Assembly: GCA_002343455.1 (NCBI GenBank)
Contig: DDSR01000048.1
Coordinates: 1 to 5,385 of the forward strand
DNA: 5,385 nucleotides
From: Deltaproteobacteria bacterium UBA2385
Lineage (GTDB): Bacteria; Myxococcota_A; UBA796; UBA2385
Direction of reading: 5' to 3'
Shown: positions 5,027 to 5,385 of the stretch, piece by piece
Layout of the letters: each line of letters opens with the position of its first letter
Numbering within the stretch: the first letter of the stretch is position 1
Made by a program: the position numbers and the translations under genes
The notes under the pieces: model-generated
The model's input: only the letters and a program-made list of their open reading frames with translations
Told to the model about the DNA's origin: nothing
The model's database searches: none

Positions 5027-5041
5027 CGCCTCAGCTCCCTC
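5017..5041. terminator. Stem-loop at the convergent junction
   Basis: GAGGGA (5017-5022) pairs with TCCCTC (5036-5041) and CTGA (5023-5026) with TCAG (5031-5034), with a bulged C at 5035 and a CGCC loop: ten base pairs in all. The stop codon of the lipoprotein gene (5024-5026) lies within the 5' arm. It sits between two convergent genes, where a bidirectional terminator is expected. There is no T-tract after it on either strand, so it is either a tail-less GC-rich terminator or a 3'-end stabilising structure. Confidence 0.45.
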
Positions 5042-5065
5042 GGTTCGGATCGTCGGTTCAGATCG
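5040..5065. repeat. Tandem 13-bp direct repeat
   Basis: TCGGTTCGGATCG (5040-5052) is followed directly by TCGGTTCAGATCG (5053-5065), differing at one base. The second copy carries the TCA at 5058-5060 that is the antiporter stop codon; the first copy has TCG at that place. The pattern suggests replication slippage at the 3' end of the antiporter gene. Both copies lie in or beside the 31-bp gap between convergent genes. Confidence 0.6.
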
Positions 5066-5385
5066 TCGCCAGCAGCGAACCCATCCAGATCAGGAACAGC
5101 GCGAAGAGCAGGGCACCTTCACCCCGGCTCAGGCGCATTCCGGTCCACATCAGCGGGAACAGCAACAAGCTCGCGGCGAGCATCCACCAGTTGTCGCGCT
5201 CCAGGATCTCCTGGGGCGCGATCAACGGATGGACCAGCGAGGACACGCCGACGATGCCCAGGACATTGAAGATGTTGGAGCCGACGATGTTGGTGATGGC
5301 GATGTCGTCGTTGCCGCGTCGCGCGGCCATCACAGAGGTGATCAGCTCGGGCGTGCTGGTCCCGGCGGCGACGATGGTCAGGCCG
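5058..5385 (-). CDS. CaCA-family Na+/Ca2+ antiporter, C-terminal part
   Basis: The frame is open to the window edge, so only the last 108 residues are present; the N-terminal half lies beyond base 5385. The visible part begins in the second alpha repeat that forms the ion site of this family: [13 protein letters not shown] (residues 5-17 of the fragment) with the ion-binding Glu13, then [10 protein letters not shown] (20-29) and NIVGSNIFN (32-40). The remaining helices are at about 38-58, 66-82 and 88-107, ending at ...SLLATI. This layout matches YrbG-type inner-membrane calcium/sodium exchangers, which use the ion gradient to move calcium. One deviation is Thr31 where most members have Gly before the conserved Asn. 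Internal GTG/ATG codons at 5333-5328 lie inside the conserved motif and are not the start. The gene converges on the lipoprotein gene. Confidence 0.95.
   Translation of the reverse strand, partial: GLTIVAAGTSTPELITSVMAARRGNDDIAITNIVGSNIFNVLGIVGVSSLVHPLIAPQEILERDNWWMLAASLLLFPLMWTGMRLSRGEGALLFALFLIWMGSLLATI

Overview
This is a high-GC stretch (roughly two thirds or more G+C by eye, with strongly GC-biased third codon positions) from a bacterium, packed with short genes on both strands. The mix fits a deltaproteobacterial or Myxococcota-like genome: a Pin1-like single-domain parvulin, a lipoprotein with a long acidic spacer after its lipobox, and a PGAP1-type esterase. That assignment is inference; there is no rRNA or other marker gene. 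I see no mobile element, CRISPR array, tRNA or phage gene.

Layout, left to right. (1) A leftward cluster covers 1712 down to 39: two small membrane proteins joined by a GTGA start/stop overlap, then a DUF2461 (TIGR02453-type) protein, then a possible 69-residue Cys/Trp-rich protein. A stem-loop lies over that last stop codon. (2) A 68-bp divergent intergenic region (1713-1780) holds a perfect 8-bp inverted repeat. (3) A rightward cluster covers 1781-3737: a PpiC/Pin1-type peptidyl-prolyl isomerase, an alpha/beta-hydrolase (esterase/lipase) and a PhnA-type zinc-ribbon protein without the usual C-terminal PhnA domain. (4) A roughly 250-bp region of lower GC (3738-3988) carries four TGACA words in exact 10/20-bp phase, a perfect TTGACA, a small hairpin and repeated ACGTAG/TCGTAC words. 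(5) A rightward lipoprotein gene (3989-5026) encodes a probable TIM-barrel, glycosidase-like protein of no family I can name. (6) Converging on it is the C-terminal part of a CaCA-family Na+/Ca2+ antiporter (5385 down to 5058, cut by the window edge). The 31-bp junction holds a stem-loop and a tandem 13-bp repeat.

The genes do not form one recognisable pathway. The most distinctive parts are the lipoprotein and its long patterned upstream region, the truncated PhnA-like protein, the stand-alone Pin1-like parvulin, and two stop-codon-embedded hairpins of the same geometry. I found no clear sign of a wholly new multi-gene system.
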